NCBI GenBank assembly: GCA_017410265.1
Contig: JAFQRC010000005.1
Coordinates: forward strand, 62,001 to 126,000
Length of the DNA stretch: 64,000 nucleotides
Direction of reading: 5' to 3'
DNA from: Ruminococcus sp.
Lineage (GTDB): Bacteria > Bacillota > Clostridia > Oscillospirales > Acutalibacteraceae
Shown: one piece after another, positions 42,800 through 52,339 of the stretch
Position numbering within the stretch: the stretch's first letter is position 1
Layout: each line of letters starts with the position of its first letter
Made by a program: the position numbers and the translations under genes
Notes under the pieces: model-generated
What the model was told of the DNA's origin: nothing
The model's input: the letters and a program-made list of their open reading frames with translations, nothing else
Databases searched by the model: none

Positions 42800-44008
42800 A
42801 TGAAATATTTGGTAATGTTATGCGACGGTATGTCAGATGAACCGTTTGCAGGATTGAACAATAAAACACCGATGGAATGTGCCAAAAAACCTTGTATGGA
42901 TTCTTTGGCTAAAAATGCTGAGATTGGTCTGGTGAAAACAGTTCAGGATGGTATGAAGCCCGGTAGTGATGTTGCGAATTTAGCAGTACTCGGCTATGAT
43001 GCAAAGAAGTATTACTCAGGTCGTTCACCGCTCGAAGCAGCCAGCATCGGTATTGACTTGAAATCTACAGATGTAACTTTCCGATGTAACTTAGTCACAC
43101 TTTCAGATGAAGCTGAGTATTCAGACAAAACTATGGTTGACTACTGTGCTGACGATATCTCATCAGCAGAAGCTAAAATCCTAGTTGAGTACATTGAGGA
43201 AAAGCTCGGAAATGATGAATTTTCCTATTATCCGGGTGTTTCTTACAGACATTGTTTAGTATGGAATAACGGTGTTGTTGAAGGACATAACCTGACTCCA
43301 CCTCACGATATCACTGACAGACCTCTCAAGGAATATATCCCAAAGGGCGAAAATGTTGATAAGCTCTATGATATGATGAAGAAGAGCTATGAACTACTCA
43401 AAGACCACCCTGTGAATCTCGAGAGAATAAGGCGTGGCAAACGACCTGCTAATTCAATCTGGTTGTGGGGAGAGGGCACAAAGCCTGCTCTTGATAGCTT
43501 TGAAGAAAAGTTTTCAAAGAAGGGCAGTATGATTTCAGCGGTAGATTTACTCAAAGGTATCGCTATCTGTGCGAAAATGAATTCAGTTGATGTCGACGGT
43601 GCTACAGGCTATATTGATACTAATTTTGAGGGTAAATGCAAAGCAGCTATCGATGAATTCAAGAGTGGACAGGATTTAGTTTATATCCATGTCGAAGCAC
43701 CTGATGAGTGCGGACACAGGGGAGAAGCCGAAAATAAAGTGAGAGCAATTGAACTCATTGACGAGAAGATTCTCGCTCCCGTAGTTGATTTTCTTAAGTC
43801 ATACGATGACTTTGCAGTGCTTATCTGCCCTGACCATCCGACACCTCTTAATATCAAAACTCATTCGAGCAACCCTGTACCATATCTTATTTACAGCAGT
43901 AAAGAGAATGTGAATGGTGCAGACACATTTACAGAAGCTACAGCCAAAGCGTCTGGTAACTACATAGCTGAAGGCTATACAATGATGGAATATTTCCTGA
44001 CAAAATAA
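42800..44008 (+). CDS. apgM: Cofactor-independent phosphoglycerate mutase, archaeal ApgM type
   Basis: Interconverts 3- and 2-phosphoglycerate (402 aa). It belongs to the alkaline-phosphatase superfamily: metal site VMLCDGMSD at the start, catalytic Ser in GSDVANLAVLGYD, ligands in HVEAPDECGHRGE and CPDHPTP. This is the ApgM branch, not the longer bacterial GpmI. The ATG at 42800 is preceded by GGAGG; the GTG at 42788 lies on that site. Some relatives act on phosphonates or homoserine phosphate, so the substrate is likely but not certain. Confidence 0.88.
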   Translation: MKYLVMLCDGMSDEPFAGLNNKTPMECAKKPCMDSLAKNAEIGLVKTVQDGMKPGSDVANLAVLGYDAKKYYSGRSPLEAASIGIDLKSTDVTFRCNLVTLSDEAEYSDKTMVDYCADDISSAEAKILVEYIEEKLGNDEFSYYPGVSYRHCLVWNNGVVEGHNLTPPHDITDRPLKEYIPKGENVDKLYDMMKKSYELLKDHPVNLERIRRGKRPANSIWLWGEGTKPALDSFEEKFSKKGSMISAVDLLKGIAICAKMNSVDVDGATGYIDTNFEGKCKAAIDEFKSGQDLVYIHVEAPDECGHRGEAENKVRAIELIDEKILAPVVDFLKSYDDFAVLICPDHPTPLNIKTHSSNPVPYLIYSSKENVNGADTFTEATAKASGNYIAEGYTMMEYFLTK

Positions 44009-44017
44009 TTATACATA

Positions 44018-44053
44018 AGAAAAACCGCTTGTGACATCACAAGCGGTTTTTTA
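44018..44053. terminator. Bidirectional terminator between apgM and the TSCPD gene
   Basis: AAAACCGCTTGTG (44021-44033), ACAT loop, CACAAGCGGTTTT (44038-44050), with A- and T-runs on both sides. Confidence 0.9.
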
Positions 44054-44061
44054 CTAGCTTA

Positions 44062-44310
44062 TTATATTTCAAGAGCTTCCTTCAGTGCGTTTGCAAGCTG
44101 GTCAGGACATGAAGTGCCTCTGCCACCGCAGTTGATACCCTGGAGTCGATTTATAGCATCGTTTGCATCCATTCCGACTACCAGTTTTGAAACACCCTGA
44201 GTGTTGCCGGAGCAGCCTCCCAGGAATTTGCACGAAACGATGATGTCGTCCTCTATTTCTACTTCAATCATACGCGAACAAACGCCACGCGGTATATATG
44301 TATGCTTCAT
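44062..44310 (-). CDS. TSCPD-domain protein
   Basis: An 82-aa protein of the small TSCPD family (TIGR03905-like). The family motif reads GTSCPDQLANALKEAL at the C-terminus, with further conserved GVCSRMIEVEIED and FLGGCSGNTQGV. The same domain occurs at the C-terminus of class II ribonucleotide reductases and as free-standing proteins. Cys in CSG, CGG and SCPD may bind metal. Monocistronic, convergent with apgM. Confidence 0.88.
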   Translation of the reverse strand: MKHTYIPRGVCSRMIEVEIEDDIIVSCKFLGGCSGNTQGVSKLVVGMDANDAINRLQGINCGGRGTSCPDQLANALKEALEI

Positions 44311-44474
44311 ATTATTACCTCCATTACCTTTGATATTATATATTTTCAGTAATGTCCAGTCAAGATTGTAAATGTTAAAAAATAAATTTTTGAAAATACT
44401 ATAGCGTAATTTGTCATTATGTGATAGAATACTAGGACAAACAAAGTATAACTAATTTTATGGAAGTCGGTATA

Positions 44475-45476
44475 ATGTCGTATAAAATCAATTTAGGTGC
44501 GTGGGGAAGTGTATTTGCTGTTCCGTCAGCACTTGTGGATTCCCACCTGAAAATCGCAACTGAATCACAGCTGAAGGTGCTTTTGTACATACTCAGGAAC
44601 AGCGACGCTGATAACAGCGTTGAAAGTATTGCAAAGGCTGTATCAGTGCACCCTGATGAGGTTAAAAACGCGGTTGATTTCTGGATTGAAAGAGAGCTTG
44701 TAGCGTCTACCGATAACTTGTTGTCGGTTGCGAAAACTCACGATCAGATTGAAAAGGAGGAGTCTAGTACATATGCAGCTCCTCAGAAAAAACCTAGAGC
44801 TGTTTCTCGTTCTCAGCGACCTGACCCTACCTTTGTTGCAAAAAGACTTTCAGAAAATCAAGAGCTTTCTCACCTTATGGATGAAGCTCAGATAGCCCTT
44901 TCCAAACCGCTTTCAAGCGGAGATACCGCAACTCTTGTTATGCTTCATGATACCGATGGTTTACCGTGTGATGTTCTGCTTATGCTCATTAACTTTTGTG
45001 TCAGTAACGGAAAAGGTAATATGCGTGCTATAGAGAGAATGGGCACTCAGTGGGCAGCAGATGGTATATTTTCAATTGAACTAGCTGAGCAGAAGATAAT
45101 CAGCCTTTCTAATTCAAACAATGCGTGGACAAAGGTATCTAAGATTTTCGGAATCAAAAATGTTGGCTCGCCTACTAAAGCACAGCTTTCTTATGCTGAC
45201 ACCTGGTGCAACGACTGGAAATTCTCTGATGATATGTTGCTTGAAGCCTACGAGCGATGTGTTAACACAAAAGGCGAGTATAATATTAAGTACATCAACG
45301 CTATCCTTTCTAAATGGCATAGCGCAAAGATATTCAATCTTGATGATTTGAAAGCCGCTGATGAAAGCTCATCAAAAGCGAAAAAATCTAAATCGAATAA
45401 ACCTCACAACAGCATCAATGAATTAGACGATTATGATATAATGATGTTCAAAAGCAAGAGTCTCTATAACGACTGA
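44475..45476 (+). CDS. DnaD-domain replication initiation protein
   Basis: A 334-aa protein with an N-terminal winged-helix region (about 1-80, SYKINLGAWGSVFAVPSALVD) and C-terminal DnaD/DnaB2-type helical domains (about 120-310; IINFCVSNGKGNMRAIERMG-like pattern, KIFGIKNVGSPTKAQLSY, YNIKYINAILSKWH). It ends in a Lys/Ser-rich tail. DnaD proteins help load the replicative helicase together with DnaI, encoded next after 11 bp. I start at ATG 44475, which matches relatives; the ATG at 44460 has no ribosome site. Confidence 0.88.
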   Translation: MSYKINLGAWGSVFAVPSALVDSHLKIATESQLKVLLYILRNSDADNSVESIAKAVSVHPDEVKNAVDFWIERELVASTDNLLSVAKTHDQIEKEESSTYAAPQKKPRAVSRSQRPDPTFVAKRLSENQELSHLMDEAQIALSKPLSSGDTATLVMLHDTDGLPCDVLLMLINFCVSNGKGNMRAIERMGTQWAADGIFSIELAEQKIISLSNSNNAWTKVSKIFGIKNVGSPTKAQLSYADTWCNDWKFSDDMLLEAYERCVNTKGEYNIKYINAILSKWHSAKIFNLDDLKAADESSSKAKKSKSNKPHNSINELDDYDIMMFKSKSLYND

Positions 45477-45487
45477 CAGGTGATGTT

Positions 45488-46474
45488 ATGGCATACAGTA
45501 AAAAGATATTTGACAAAGCGACTGAAAAGCTGAACTTTAGACGCAACAGCGCACTTAATATGGTAGAATACAGAAAAAAAGAATTGTATTCAGCTTTCCC
45601 TCGTTTAAATGAAATAGAAAAAACACTCGGCGAAATCGGTGCACAGACCGCAAAATCTGTTTTAAATGGTAGCAGTGCAATCGATGAGTTAAAGCTTCTT
45701 AAAGAAAAAAGCATTGCTCTACAGAATGAGTACAAAGCGATTTTGACAGAAAACGGCTATGCTGAGGATTACCTCGAACCACATTTTTCCTGCGAAAAGT
45801 GTGGCGATACTGGTTATGTTGAGCTTGAAAACAAAACTGTAACCTGCGAATGCTACAAAAAGCTACTTAGCGACACAGCGTGCGAAGAGCTCAACAAAAT
45901 TTCACCGCTTTCACTTTCTACCTTTGATAGCTTTGAGCTTGGTTACTATAGCGGAAACCCTGATGAAAACGGTAAAATCCCGTATAACCGAATGGTAAAG
46001 ATTCTCAAGCACTGTGCTGATTATGCTCACAATTTCAGTTTATCCTCAAAGGGACTTCTGCTTATGGGTAGCACAGGCCTTGGTAAAACACACCTAAGTC
46101 TGGCTATTGCAAACGAAGTTATTCAGAAGGGCTATTCTGTTGTCTATGTTTCCGCGCCTGATATTTTATCAAAGCTCGAGCGAGAGCATTTCGCTTACGG
46201 TTATTCTGAGAAGGAGCAGATTATGAATTCGCTTCTTGATTGCGATTTACTTATACTGGATGATTTGGGGACCGAGTTTGTGACACAGTTTACTTCAACT
46301 GCTATATATAATATCTTCAATTCCCGTATAAACGCAGGAAAGCCTGTTATCATCAACACTAATCTCACAGTTGATGAGCTTGGCAAGGTTTATACAAAGA
46401 GATTCACTTCAAGATTAACAAGCTCCTGTGAACAACTTGAGTTCATCGGCAGAGATATCAGAGCATTATTATAA
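45488..46474 (+). CDS. DnaI/DnaC-like helicase loader ATPase
   Basis: A 328-aa AAA+ protein. An N-terminal helical region (about 1-95) is followed by a four-Cys zinc site (CEKCGDTGYV, CECYKK), then the ATPase core with Walker A GSTGLGKTH, Walker B LLILDDLGTEF and sensor 1 INTNLTVDEL. DnaI/DnaC loaders bind the replicative helicase. Its position directly after a DnaD protein is the Firmicutes primosome arrangement. Confidence 0.9.
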   Translation: MAYSKKIFDKATEKLNFRRNSALNMVEYRKKELYSAFPRLNEIEKTLGEIGAQTAKSVLNGSSAIDELKLLKEKSIALQNEYKAILTENGYAEDYLEPHFSCEKCGDTGYVELENKTVTCECYKKLLSDTACEELNKISPLSLSTFDSFELGYYSGNPDENGKIPYNRMVKILKHCADYAHNFSLSSKGLLLMGSTGLGKTHLSLAIANEVIQKGYSVVYVSAPDILSKLEREHFAYGYSEKEQIMNSLLDCDLLILDDLGTEFVTQFTSTAIYNIFNSRINAGKPVIINTNLTVDELGKVYTKRFTSRLTSSCEQLEFIGRDIRALL

Positions 46475-46481
46475 TCAACAA

Positions 46482-46525
46482 AAATTATGCCCGTATTTGC
46501 TTTTGCAGATACGGGCATAATTTTT
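46482..46525. terminator. Bidirectional terminator after dnaI-like gene
   Basis: AAAATTATGCCCGTAT (46481-46496) pairs with ATACGGGCATAATTTT (46509-46524), 16-bp perfect stem, serving both this operon and the convergent symporter gene. Confidence 0.9.
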
Positions 46526-46533
46526 GAAAAATA

Positions 46534-48138
46534 TTAACCAAGTGAGTCTTTTTTGTTTGTAATAACCTGTGCGTCGTAGCACTCAAATTTTGCATTGATG
46601 TTTCTAGGAAGAGTATTCTGAGTGAATAAACTTACAATCGGAACGAGAATAAGACCACCGACCATAGCAAATACACCTGAGTAAAGTGAGTTTCTGAAAA
46701 CAAAACCTAAGATACCACCGTTTATGGTAATCCAACCAACGCTGATACAAAGCTGAATGATTTCAAGACCAGTGCCGAATATAAAGCTTGCTATAACAGA
46801 AGCTTTCGTTGTTTTTTTCCAGTACAAGCCATATAAAAACGGAGCAAGAAATGCGCCTGCCAACGCACCCCATGAAACACCCATCATCTGAGCGATAAAC
46901 ACCGAATCTTTCCATAAACTGTCCTTGAGAATAGCTATAACGGCAGAAATGACGATAAAGAATACGATGAATATTCTCATAATGAGAACGCTCTTTTTCT
47001 CGTCGATTTTCTTTTTCTTACCGATTGCAGGTTTAATAACATCCAGAGTAATAGTTGAAGCCGATGTGAGAACTAGTGAAGAGAGTGTGGACATAGAAGC
47101 CGCTAGAACCAAAACAACAACCAGAGCAACAATAACAGGGGTGAGGTTAGAAAGCATTGTAGGGATTACCTTGTCGTACATAACAACTGAGCTTTCGCTG
47201 ATGTAACCCGCTTGTTGCATTTCACTTTCATAAAGTCTACCAAAACCGCCTAAGAAGTAGCAACCACCGGCAACGATAATCGCAAATAAAGTTGAAATGA
47301 TTGTGCCTTTCTTAATAGAACCTTCATCTTTGATTGAGTAGAACTTGCCGACCATCTGAGGAAGTCCCCAGGTGCCCAGTGAAGTAAGCATAACAACAAA
47401 GAAGAGAAATACTGGGTCAGCACCAAAAATCGAAGTATATTCAGTACCCGACTGAATTCCGAGTGATTCAACAGCCTTGTTGAAACCTCCGTTCTGTTGT
47501 AAAACAGAAACGATAACAGCGATAATGCCAACGAGCATAATAATACCCTGAATGAAGTCGTTAACAGCAGTTGCCATATATCCGCCGAAAATAACGTAAA
47601 CACCGGTGAGGATAGCCATAATCACTACTACAACCCAATACGGAACAGCAAAAACGTTGTTAAAAAGGGAAGATAAACCGTTGTACAGCGAAGCAGTATA
47701 TGGAATAAGGAAAACGAATACAATGAATGATGCGATTACTTTGAGTTTACTTGAATCATATCTTTTCTCAAAGAAGTCTGGCATTGTTTTAGAGTTTAAA
47801 TGCTGAGTCATAACTCTGGTTCTTCTTCCAAGCACCGTCCACGCTAGAAGTGAACCGATAAATGCGTTTCCAAGACCAATCCAAGTTGAAGCAAGACCAA
47901 AGTTCCAGCCGAACTGTCCTGCGTAACCAACGAAGATAACAGCCGAGAAGTATGATGTACCGAATGCAAAAGCAGTCAGCCAAGGGCCAACCTGTCTGCC
48001 ACCGAGTACAAAAGAATTGACATCTGCAGTGTGTTTTCTGCACGCAAAGCCTACGCCTATCATAAGTGCAAAAAAGCATACAAGCATCGGTAGAGCTATC
48101 CATACAGTAGTTGTGTTGATTTCGGGTAAAGTTTGCAT
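46534..48138 (-). CDS. Sodium:solute symporter (SSS family)
   Basis: A 534-aa membrane protein with about 13 helices. The family signature appears as GGRQVGPWLTAFAFGTSYFSA, VYVIFGGYMATAVNDFIQG and LAASMSTLSSLVLTSAST. Closest recognisable group is the PutP/PanF-like sodium symporters of organic anions. The ATG at 48138 lacks a clear Shine-Dalgarno sequence. It is divergent from the aryl-CoA operon and both promoters contain the same 18-bp operator, so its substrate is plausibly an aromatic or other organic acid used by that operon. Confidence 0.88.
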   Translation of the reverse strand: MQTLPEINTTTVWIALPMLVCFFALMIGVGFACRKHTADVNSFVLGGRQVGPWLTAFAFGTSYFSAVIFVGYAGQFGWNFGLASTWIGLGNAFIGSLLAWTVLGRRTRVMTQHLNSKTMPDFFEKRYDSSKLKVIASFIVFVFLIPYTASLYNGLSSLFNNVFAVPYWVVVVIMAILTGVYVIFGGYMATAVNDFIQGIIMLVGIIAVIVSVLQQNGGFNKAVESLGIQSGTEYTSIFGADPVFLFFVVMLTSLGTWGLPQMVGKFYSIKDEGSIKKGTIISTLFAIIVAGGCYFLGGFGRLYESEMQQAGYISESSVVMYDKVIPTMLSNLTPVIVALVVVLVLAASMSTLSSLVLTSASTITLDVIKPAIGKKKKIDEKKSVLIMRIFIVFFIVISAVIAILKDSLWKDSVFIAQMMGVSWGALAGAFLAPFLYGLYWKKTTKASVIASFIFGTGLEIIQLCISVGWITINGGILGFVFRNSLYSGVFAMVGGLILVPIVSLFTQNTLPRNINAKFECYDAQVITNKKDSLG

Positions 48139-48156
48139 AAAAAACAACCAGCTTTC

Positions 48157-48174
48157 TTTAGCAATTTAAAGCGT
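48157..48174 (-). promoter_or_regulatory. Operator copy 1, downstream of symporter promoter
   Basis: TTTAGCAATTTAAAGCGT; in minus sense it reads ACGCTTTAAATTGCTAAA, matching the other two copies at 15 or more of 18 positions. It overlaps AAGCGTTAAACGCTT, a near-palindrome at 48170-48184. Confidence 0.75.
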
Positions 48175-48195
48175 TAAACGCTTGAAGTTGTGTTT

Positions 48196-48224
48196 ACTTT
48201 AGCACTTTAAAGCGTGTTTGTCAA
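48196..48224 (-). promoter_or_regulatory. Promoter of the sodium/solute symporter
   Basis: Minus strand TTGACA (48224-48219), 17-bp spacer, TAAAGT (48201-48196). Confidence 0.75.
48198..48215 (-). promoter_or_regulatory. Operator copy 2, inside the symporter promoter
   Basis: TTTAGCACTTTAAAGCGT; in minus sense ACGCTTTAAAGTGCTAAA, filling the spacer and running into the -10 box. Its centre CTTTAAAG is palindromic. Confidence 0.8.
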
Positions 48225-48262
48225 TACGAAAATTTAAAAATTATAAAAAATTTTTTCAAATA

Positions 48263-48291
48263 TTGACTTTGACGCTTTAAAATGTTAAAAT
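48263..48291 (+). promoter_or_regulatory. Promoter of the aryl-CoA operon
   Basis: TTGACT (48263-48268), 17-bp spacer, TAAAAT (48286-48291). Confidence 0.75.
48272..48289 (+). promoter_or_regulatory. Operator copy 3, inside the aryl-CoA operon promoter
   Basis: ACGCTTTAAAATGTTAAA, in the spacer and -10 box at the same offset that copy 2 has in the opposite promoter. This placement fits a repressor acting on both promoters. Confidence 0.8.
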
Positions 48292-48322
48292 GTTATCACT
48301 TTTAAAAACAGAGGTTTATATT

Positions 48323-49960
48323 ATGACTATTGTACACTTACTCGAAAAGAACGCTAAAGAGTTCCCGTCAGATGTTGCGCTGGTTGAGATTAACCCTGAC
48401 CAGCCTGAAACCAGAAGACTGACATGGAACGAGTATGAGCTTGTTGAGCCTACTCACCGCGTTCCGCATTATCGCCGTGAAATCACATGGGAAGTTTTTA
48501 ACGAGAAGGCTAACCGCTGTGCAAATATGCTTGCGCACAATGGTATTGGAAAAGGGAAAAAAGTTGCTATTCTTCTTATGAACAGCCTTATGTGGTTACC
48601 TATATATTTTGGTGTTTTAAAGACAGGAGCTATGGCAGTTCCGCTTAACTTCAGATACTCACCTGACGAAATCGACTATTGCCTTGATTTAGCTCAGGCA
48701 GATGTGCTTATTTTCGGTCAGGAGTTTATTGGCCGAGTTGAACGTATAGCGAGCAAGATTTCAAAGAAATGTACTCTTATTTACTACGGTGGTGGTTGTC
48801 CTGCTTTTGCTGAGGATTATCGCGACCTGGTTTCTGAGCACTCGGGTAATTTCCCTGAATGTACTTTAGAAGAGAGTGACGATGCTGCTATTTATTTCTC
48901 TTCAGGTACTACAGGTTTTCCGAAGGCTATCTTACATAATCATGAAAGCCTTATCCATTCCTGCAGAGTTGAGCAGAATCATCATAGCCAGACAAAAGAC
49001 GACTGTTTCCTTTTGATTCCGCCTTTATATCACACAGGCGCGAAAATGCACTGGTTCGGTAGTTTACTTACCGGCTCAAAAGCCGTTATCTTAAAAGGCA
49101 CTCATGCTAAGACTATATTAGAAGCAGCGAGCTCTGAAAAGTGTTCGATCGTCTGGTTACTCGTTCCATGGGCTCAGGATATCCTCAATGCCCTTGACAG
49201 AGGCGAGCTTAATATTGACGATTATGATCTTTCTAACTGGCGACTTATGCATATCGGTGCTCAGCCAGTGCCACAGAGTCTTATCAAGCGTTGGCTTGAA
49301 TATTTCCCGCATCATCAGTACGATACAAACTATGGTCTTTCTGAGTCTATCGGACCTGGTGCTGTTCATCTCGGTGTTGAAAATGTACGCAAAGTCGGCG
49401 CTATTGGTGTTCCGGGATACGGTTGGGAAGTTAAGATTGTTGACCCTGACGGTGTAGAGGTTAAGCAGGGCGATGTCGGTGAGCTTTGTCTCAAAGGTCC
49501 TGGTGTTATGACCTGCTACTTTAGAGATGAAGAAGCTACTGCTAATACTCTCAAAGACGGTTGGCTGTATTCAGGTGATATGGCTATGCAGGATGACGAG
49601 GGCTTTATCTACCTTGTTGACCGTAAAAAGGATGTCATTATCACAGGCGGTGAAAATCTCTATCCTGTTCAGATTGAAAACTTCCTCGCAGCTCATCAGA
49701 AAATTAAGGATGTCGCTGTTATCGGTCTTCCTGACCCACGACTTGGTGAGATTGCCACTGCTATTATTGAGATTAAGCAGGATATGACCTGCACAGAAGA
49801 GGAAATCAACGAATTCTGTCTTGGTTTGCCTAGATACAAGCGTCCTCGCCGTATTATTTTTGCTGATGTTCCTAGAAATCCAACCGGTAAAATCGAGAAG
49901 CCAAAGCTTCGAAAGATATACGGTGGCGAGGGTTTAGTTGACTCACAGAATAAATCTTAA
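48323..49960 (+). CDS. AMP-forming acyl/aryl-CoA ligase
   Basis: A 545-aa member of the ANL superfamily that would activate a carboxylic acid with ATP and CoA. Motifs: phosphate loop YFSSGTTGFPK, TNYGLSES, hinge region DGWLYSGDMA, VDRKKDVIITGGENLYP and catalytic Lys in NPTGKIEKPKLRK. The ATG at 48323 follows GAGG at 8 nt. First gene of an operon with iorA, iorB, paaK and an ACT gene, so an aryl acid is the likely substrate, but fatty acids cannot be excluded. Confidence 0.85.
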   Translation: MTIVHLLEKNAKEFPSDVALVEINPDQPETRRLTWNEYELVEPTHRVPHYRREITWEVFNEKANRCANMLAHNGIGKGKKVAILLMNSLMWLPIYFGVLKTGAMAVPLNFRYSPDEIDYCLDLAQADVLIFGQEFIGRVERIASKISKKCTLIYYGGGCPAFAEDYRDLVSEHSGNFPECTLEESDDAAIYFSSGTTGFPKAILHNHESLIHSCRVEQNHHSQTKDDCFLLIPPLYHTGAKMHWFGSLLTGSKAVILKGTHAKTILEAASSEKCSIVWLLVPWAQDILNALDRGELNIDDYDLSNWRLMHIGAQPVPQSLIKRWLEYFPHHQYDTNYGLSESIGPGAVHLGVENVRKVGAIGVPGYGWEVKIVDPDGVEVKQGDVGELCLKGPGVMTCYFRDEEATANTLKDGWLYSGDMAMQDDEGFIYLVDRKKDVIITGGENLYPVQIENFLAAHQKIKDVAVIGLPDPRLGEIATAIIEIKQDMTCTEEEINEFCLGLPRYKRPRRIIFADVPRNPTGKIEKPKLRKIYGGEGLVDSQNKS

Positions 49961-49979
49961 TTATTAAGGGGTATATTAA

Positions 49980-51704
49980 ATGAAAAAACTATTGATTGGT
50001 AACCAGGCTGTTGCCTGTGGCTTGTATGATGGTGGTTTAGGGGTTGTATCGAGTTATCCTGGAACACCATCTACCGAAATTACAGAATTTTTATCCAAGT
50101 ATGATGATATACATAGCGAGTGGGCACCAAACGAAAAGGTTGCCTGTGAGGTAGCTTACGGTGCTTCTTTAGCAGGCGCTCGTTCATCATGTGCTATGAA
50201 GCATGTCGGCTTGAATGTTGCCGCTGATCCGCTTTTCACACTTTCTTACACAGGTGTTAACGGTGGCATGGTAATCTGTGTTGCTGATGACCCTGCGATG
50301 CATTCTTCACAGAATGAGCAGGACTCCCGTCACTACGCTATTGCATCTAAGGTTCCTATGCTCGAACCTGCTGATTCACAGGAAGCCTATACTTTTGCAA
50401 AGACTGCTTTTGAGCTTTCCGAGAAATACGACACTCCTGTAATACTTAGAATGTGTACCCGTATTGCTCACAGCCAGTCTATCGTTGAATTTTCCGAGAA
50501 AGTCCCTGCTGTTATCAAGGACTATGAGAAAAATCCTGATAAATACATTATGATGCCTGCAAAGGCTATGAAGCGTCATCCGTTTGTTGAAGAGCGTATG
50601 GGACTTCTCACAGAGCTTGCTGAAGACTGTATGTACAACACAGTTGAATATAACAGTGATGAAATCGGTATCATCACATCAGGCTGTTCGTATCTCTATG
50701 TAAAAGAGGTTATGGGGGATAGTGCAAGTATCCTGAAAATTGGTATGCCTAACCCACTGCCTGTAAAGCTCATCAAGGATTTCGCTTCAAAGGTCAAGAA
50801 ACTTTATGTTATTGAAGAGCTCGATCCTGTCATCGAAAACCATGTCAGAGCTCTCGGAATAGATGTTATCGGTAAAGAGAAATTCTCTATCTTAGGCGAG
50901 TTTTCACAGCAGACTATCGCCGAGGCTTTCGGAATGAACGATAAAGTCGGTGTGAGCGCTGATTCAGTGATTCCGCCTCGTCCACCTATGATGTGTGCAG
51001 GATGCCCACACCGTGGTATGTTTTATGTACTTTCAAAGAACAAGATTACTGTTCACGGCGACATCGGTTGCTACACTTTAGGCGCTGTTGCTCCACTAAA
51101 TGCCCTTGATTCAACCCTCTGTATGGGTGCATCTATCTCTGGTTTGCACGGCTACAATGTAGCAAGGGGAGAAGAGACTGAGAAAAAGAGCGTTGCTGTT
51201 ATTGGTGACTCAACCTTTATGCACTCAGGTATGACAGGTCTTGTTAATATCTCATATAACGCTACTAACTCAACTGTTATTATTCTTGATAACTCAATTA
51301 CAGGTATGACAGGTCATCAGCAGAATCCTACAACAGGCTATAATATAAAAGGTGAAATAGCGGCTAAAGTTGATCTCGAAGCACTTTGTAAAGCTCTTGG
51401 TATAAACCGTGTAAGAGTTGTTGACCCTTACGACCTCAAAGCTTGCGAAACAGCAGTAAAAGAAGAGCTTGCAGTAGCAGAACCTTCTGTAATTATCTCT
51501 CGTCGTCCTTGCGTGCTCTTAAAGAGCGTGAAAGCTAAGCCATCACTTAATGTCGATGCAGATAAGTGTAAATCCTGCAAACGCTGTATGGGACTCGGCT
51601 GTCCTGCAATCAGCCTGAAAGACGGCAAAGCTAAGATTGATAACACACTTTGCGTTGGCTGTGGTGTGTGTAAACAGCTCTGCGCATTTGATGCTATTAT
51701 TTAA
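49980..51704 (+). CDS. iorA: Indolepyruvate ferredoxin oxidoreductase, alpha subunit
   Basis: Thiamine-diphosphate enzyme subunit (574 aa) that oxidatively decarboxylates aryl pyruvates to aryl-acetyl-CoA, passing electrons to ferredoxin. The N-terminal pyrimidine-binding domain starts GNQAVACGLYDGGLGVVSSYPGTP; the TPP site is HGDIGCYTLG with GDSTFMHSGMTG; the C-terminus has two 4Fe-4S motifs (CKSCKRCMGLGC and CVGCGVCKQLC). Full family length. 12 bp separate it from iorB. Confidence 0.95.
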   Translation: MKKLLIGNQAVACGLYDGGLGVVSSYPGTPSTEITEFLSKYDDIHSEWAPNEKVACEVAYGASLAGARSSCAMKHVGLNVAADPLFTLSYTGVNGGMVICVADDPAMHSSQNEQDSRHYAIASKVPMLEPADSQEAYTFAKTAFELSEKYDTPVILRMCTRIAHSQSIVEFSEKVPAVIKDYEKNPDKYIMMPAKAMKRHPFVEERMGLLTELAEDCMYNTVEYNSDEIGIITSGCSYLYVKEVMGDSASILKIGMPNPLPVKLIKDFASKVKKLYVIEELDPVIENHVRALGIDVIGKEKFSILGEFSQQTIAEAFGMNDKVGVSADSVIPPRPPMMCAGCPHRGMFYVLSKNKITVHGDIGCYTLGAVAPLNALDSTLCMGASISGLHGYNVARGEETEKKSVAVIGDSTFMHSGMTGLVNISYNATNSTVIILDNSITGMTGHQQNPTTGYNIKGEIAAKVDLEALCKALGINRVRVVDPYDLKACETAVKEELAVAEPSVIISRRPCVLLKSVKAKPSLNVDADKCKSCKRCMGLGCPAISLKDGKAKIDNTLCVGCGVCKQLCAFDAII

Positions 51705-51716
51705 GGAGGAGTAAAA

Positions 51717-52289
51717 ATGGAAACAAAAAGCATAATGATTGTCGGTGTCGGCGGACAGGGTAGTTTGCTCGCATCAAAGCTCCTCGGTAGACTCTTAGTT
51801 GATGAAGGTTACGATGTAAAAGTATCCGAAGTTCACGGTATGAGTCAGCGTGGTGGTTCTGTTGTTACATATGTCAGATTCGGCGATAAAGTTTATTCTC
51901 CAATCATCACAGAAGGTGAAGCTGATATCATCATTTCATTTGAAAAGCTCGAAGCTGCACGATATGCAAAGTATTTGAAAAAAGATGGCCTTGTTGTTGT
52001 TAACACACAGCAGATTGACCCTATGCCTGTTATTATCGGTGCCGCACAGTATCCAGAGGAAGTTTTAACAGAGCTTACTGATAAAGGCTTAAATGTTGAG
52101 GCTATGGATGCTTTGTCACTTGCTATACAGGCTGGTTCACCGAAAGCTGTTAATATCGTGCTTATGGGTCGTGCTGCAAAGCAGTTTGATATTCCGTATG
52201 AGCGTTGGATTACAGCGATTGAAAACACAGTAGCTGAGCGTTTTGTTGAAATGAATAAAAAGGCTTTCGATTTAGGCTACAACTATTAA
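51717..52289 (+). CDS. iorB: Indolepyruvate ferredoxin oxidoreductase, beta subunit
   Basis: Gamma-like catalytic partner of IorA (190 aa). The start SIMIVGVGGQGSLLASKLLG and VSEVHGMSQRGGSVVTYVRFG are the family signature. Strong AAGGAGG ribosome site. IorAB needs both subunits for activity on transaminated Trp, Phe and Tyr. Confidence 0.95.
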   Translation: METKSIMIVGVGGQGSLLASKLLGRLLVDEGYDVKVSEVHGMSQRGGSVVTYVRFGDKVYSPIITEGEADIIISFEKLEAARYAKYLKKDGLVVVNTQQIDPMPVIIGAAQYPEEVLTELTDKGLNVEAMDALSLAIQAGSPKAVNIVLMGRAAKQFDIPYERWITAIENTVAERFVEMNKKAFDLGYNY

Positions 52290-52339
52290 ATTGAACCCTT
52301 TCCGCTTTGCGGATAATTTATATGTTAGAAGGCGAAAAA

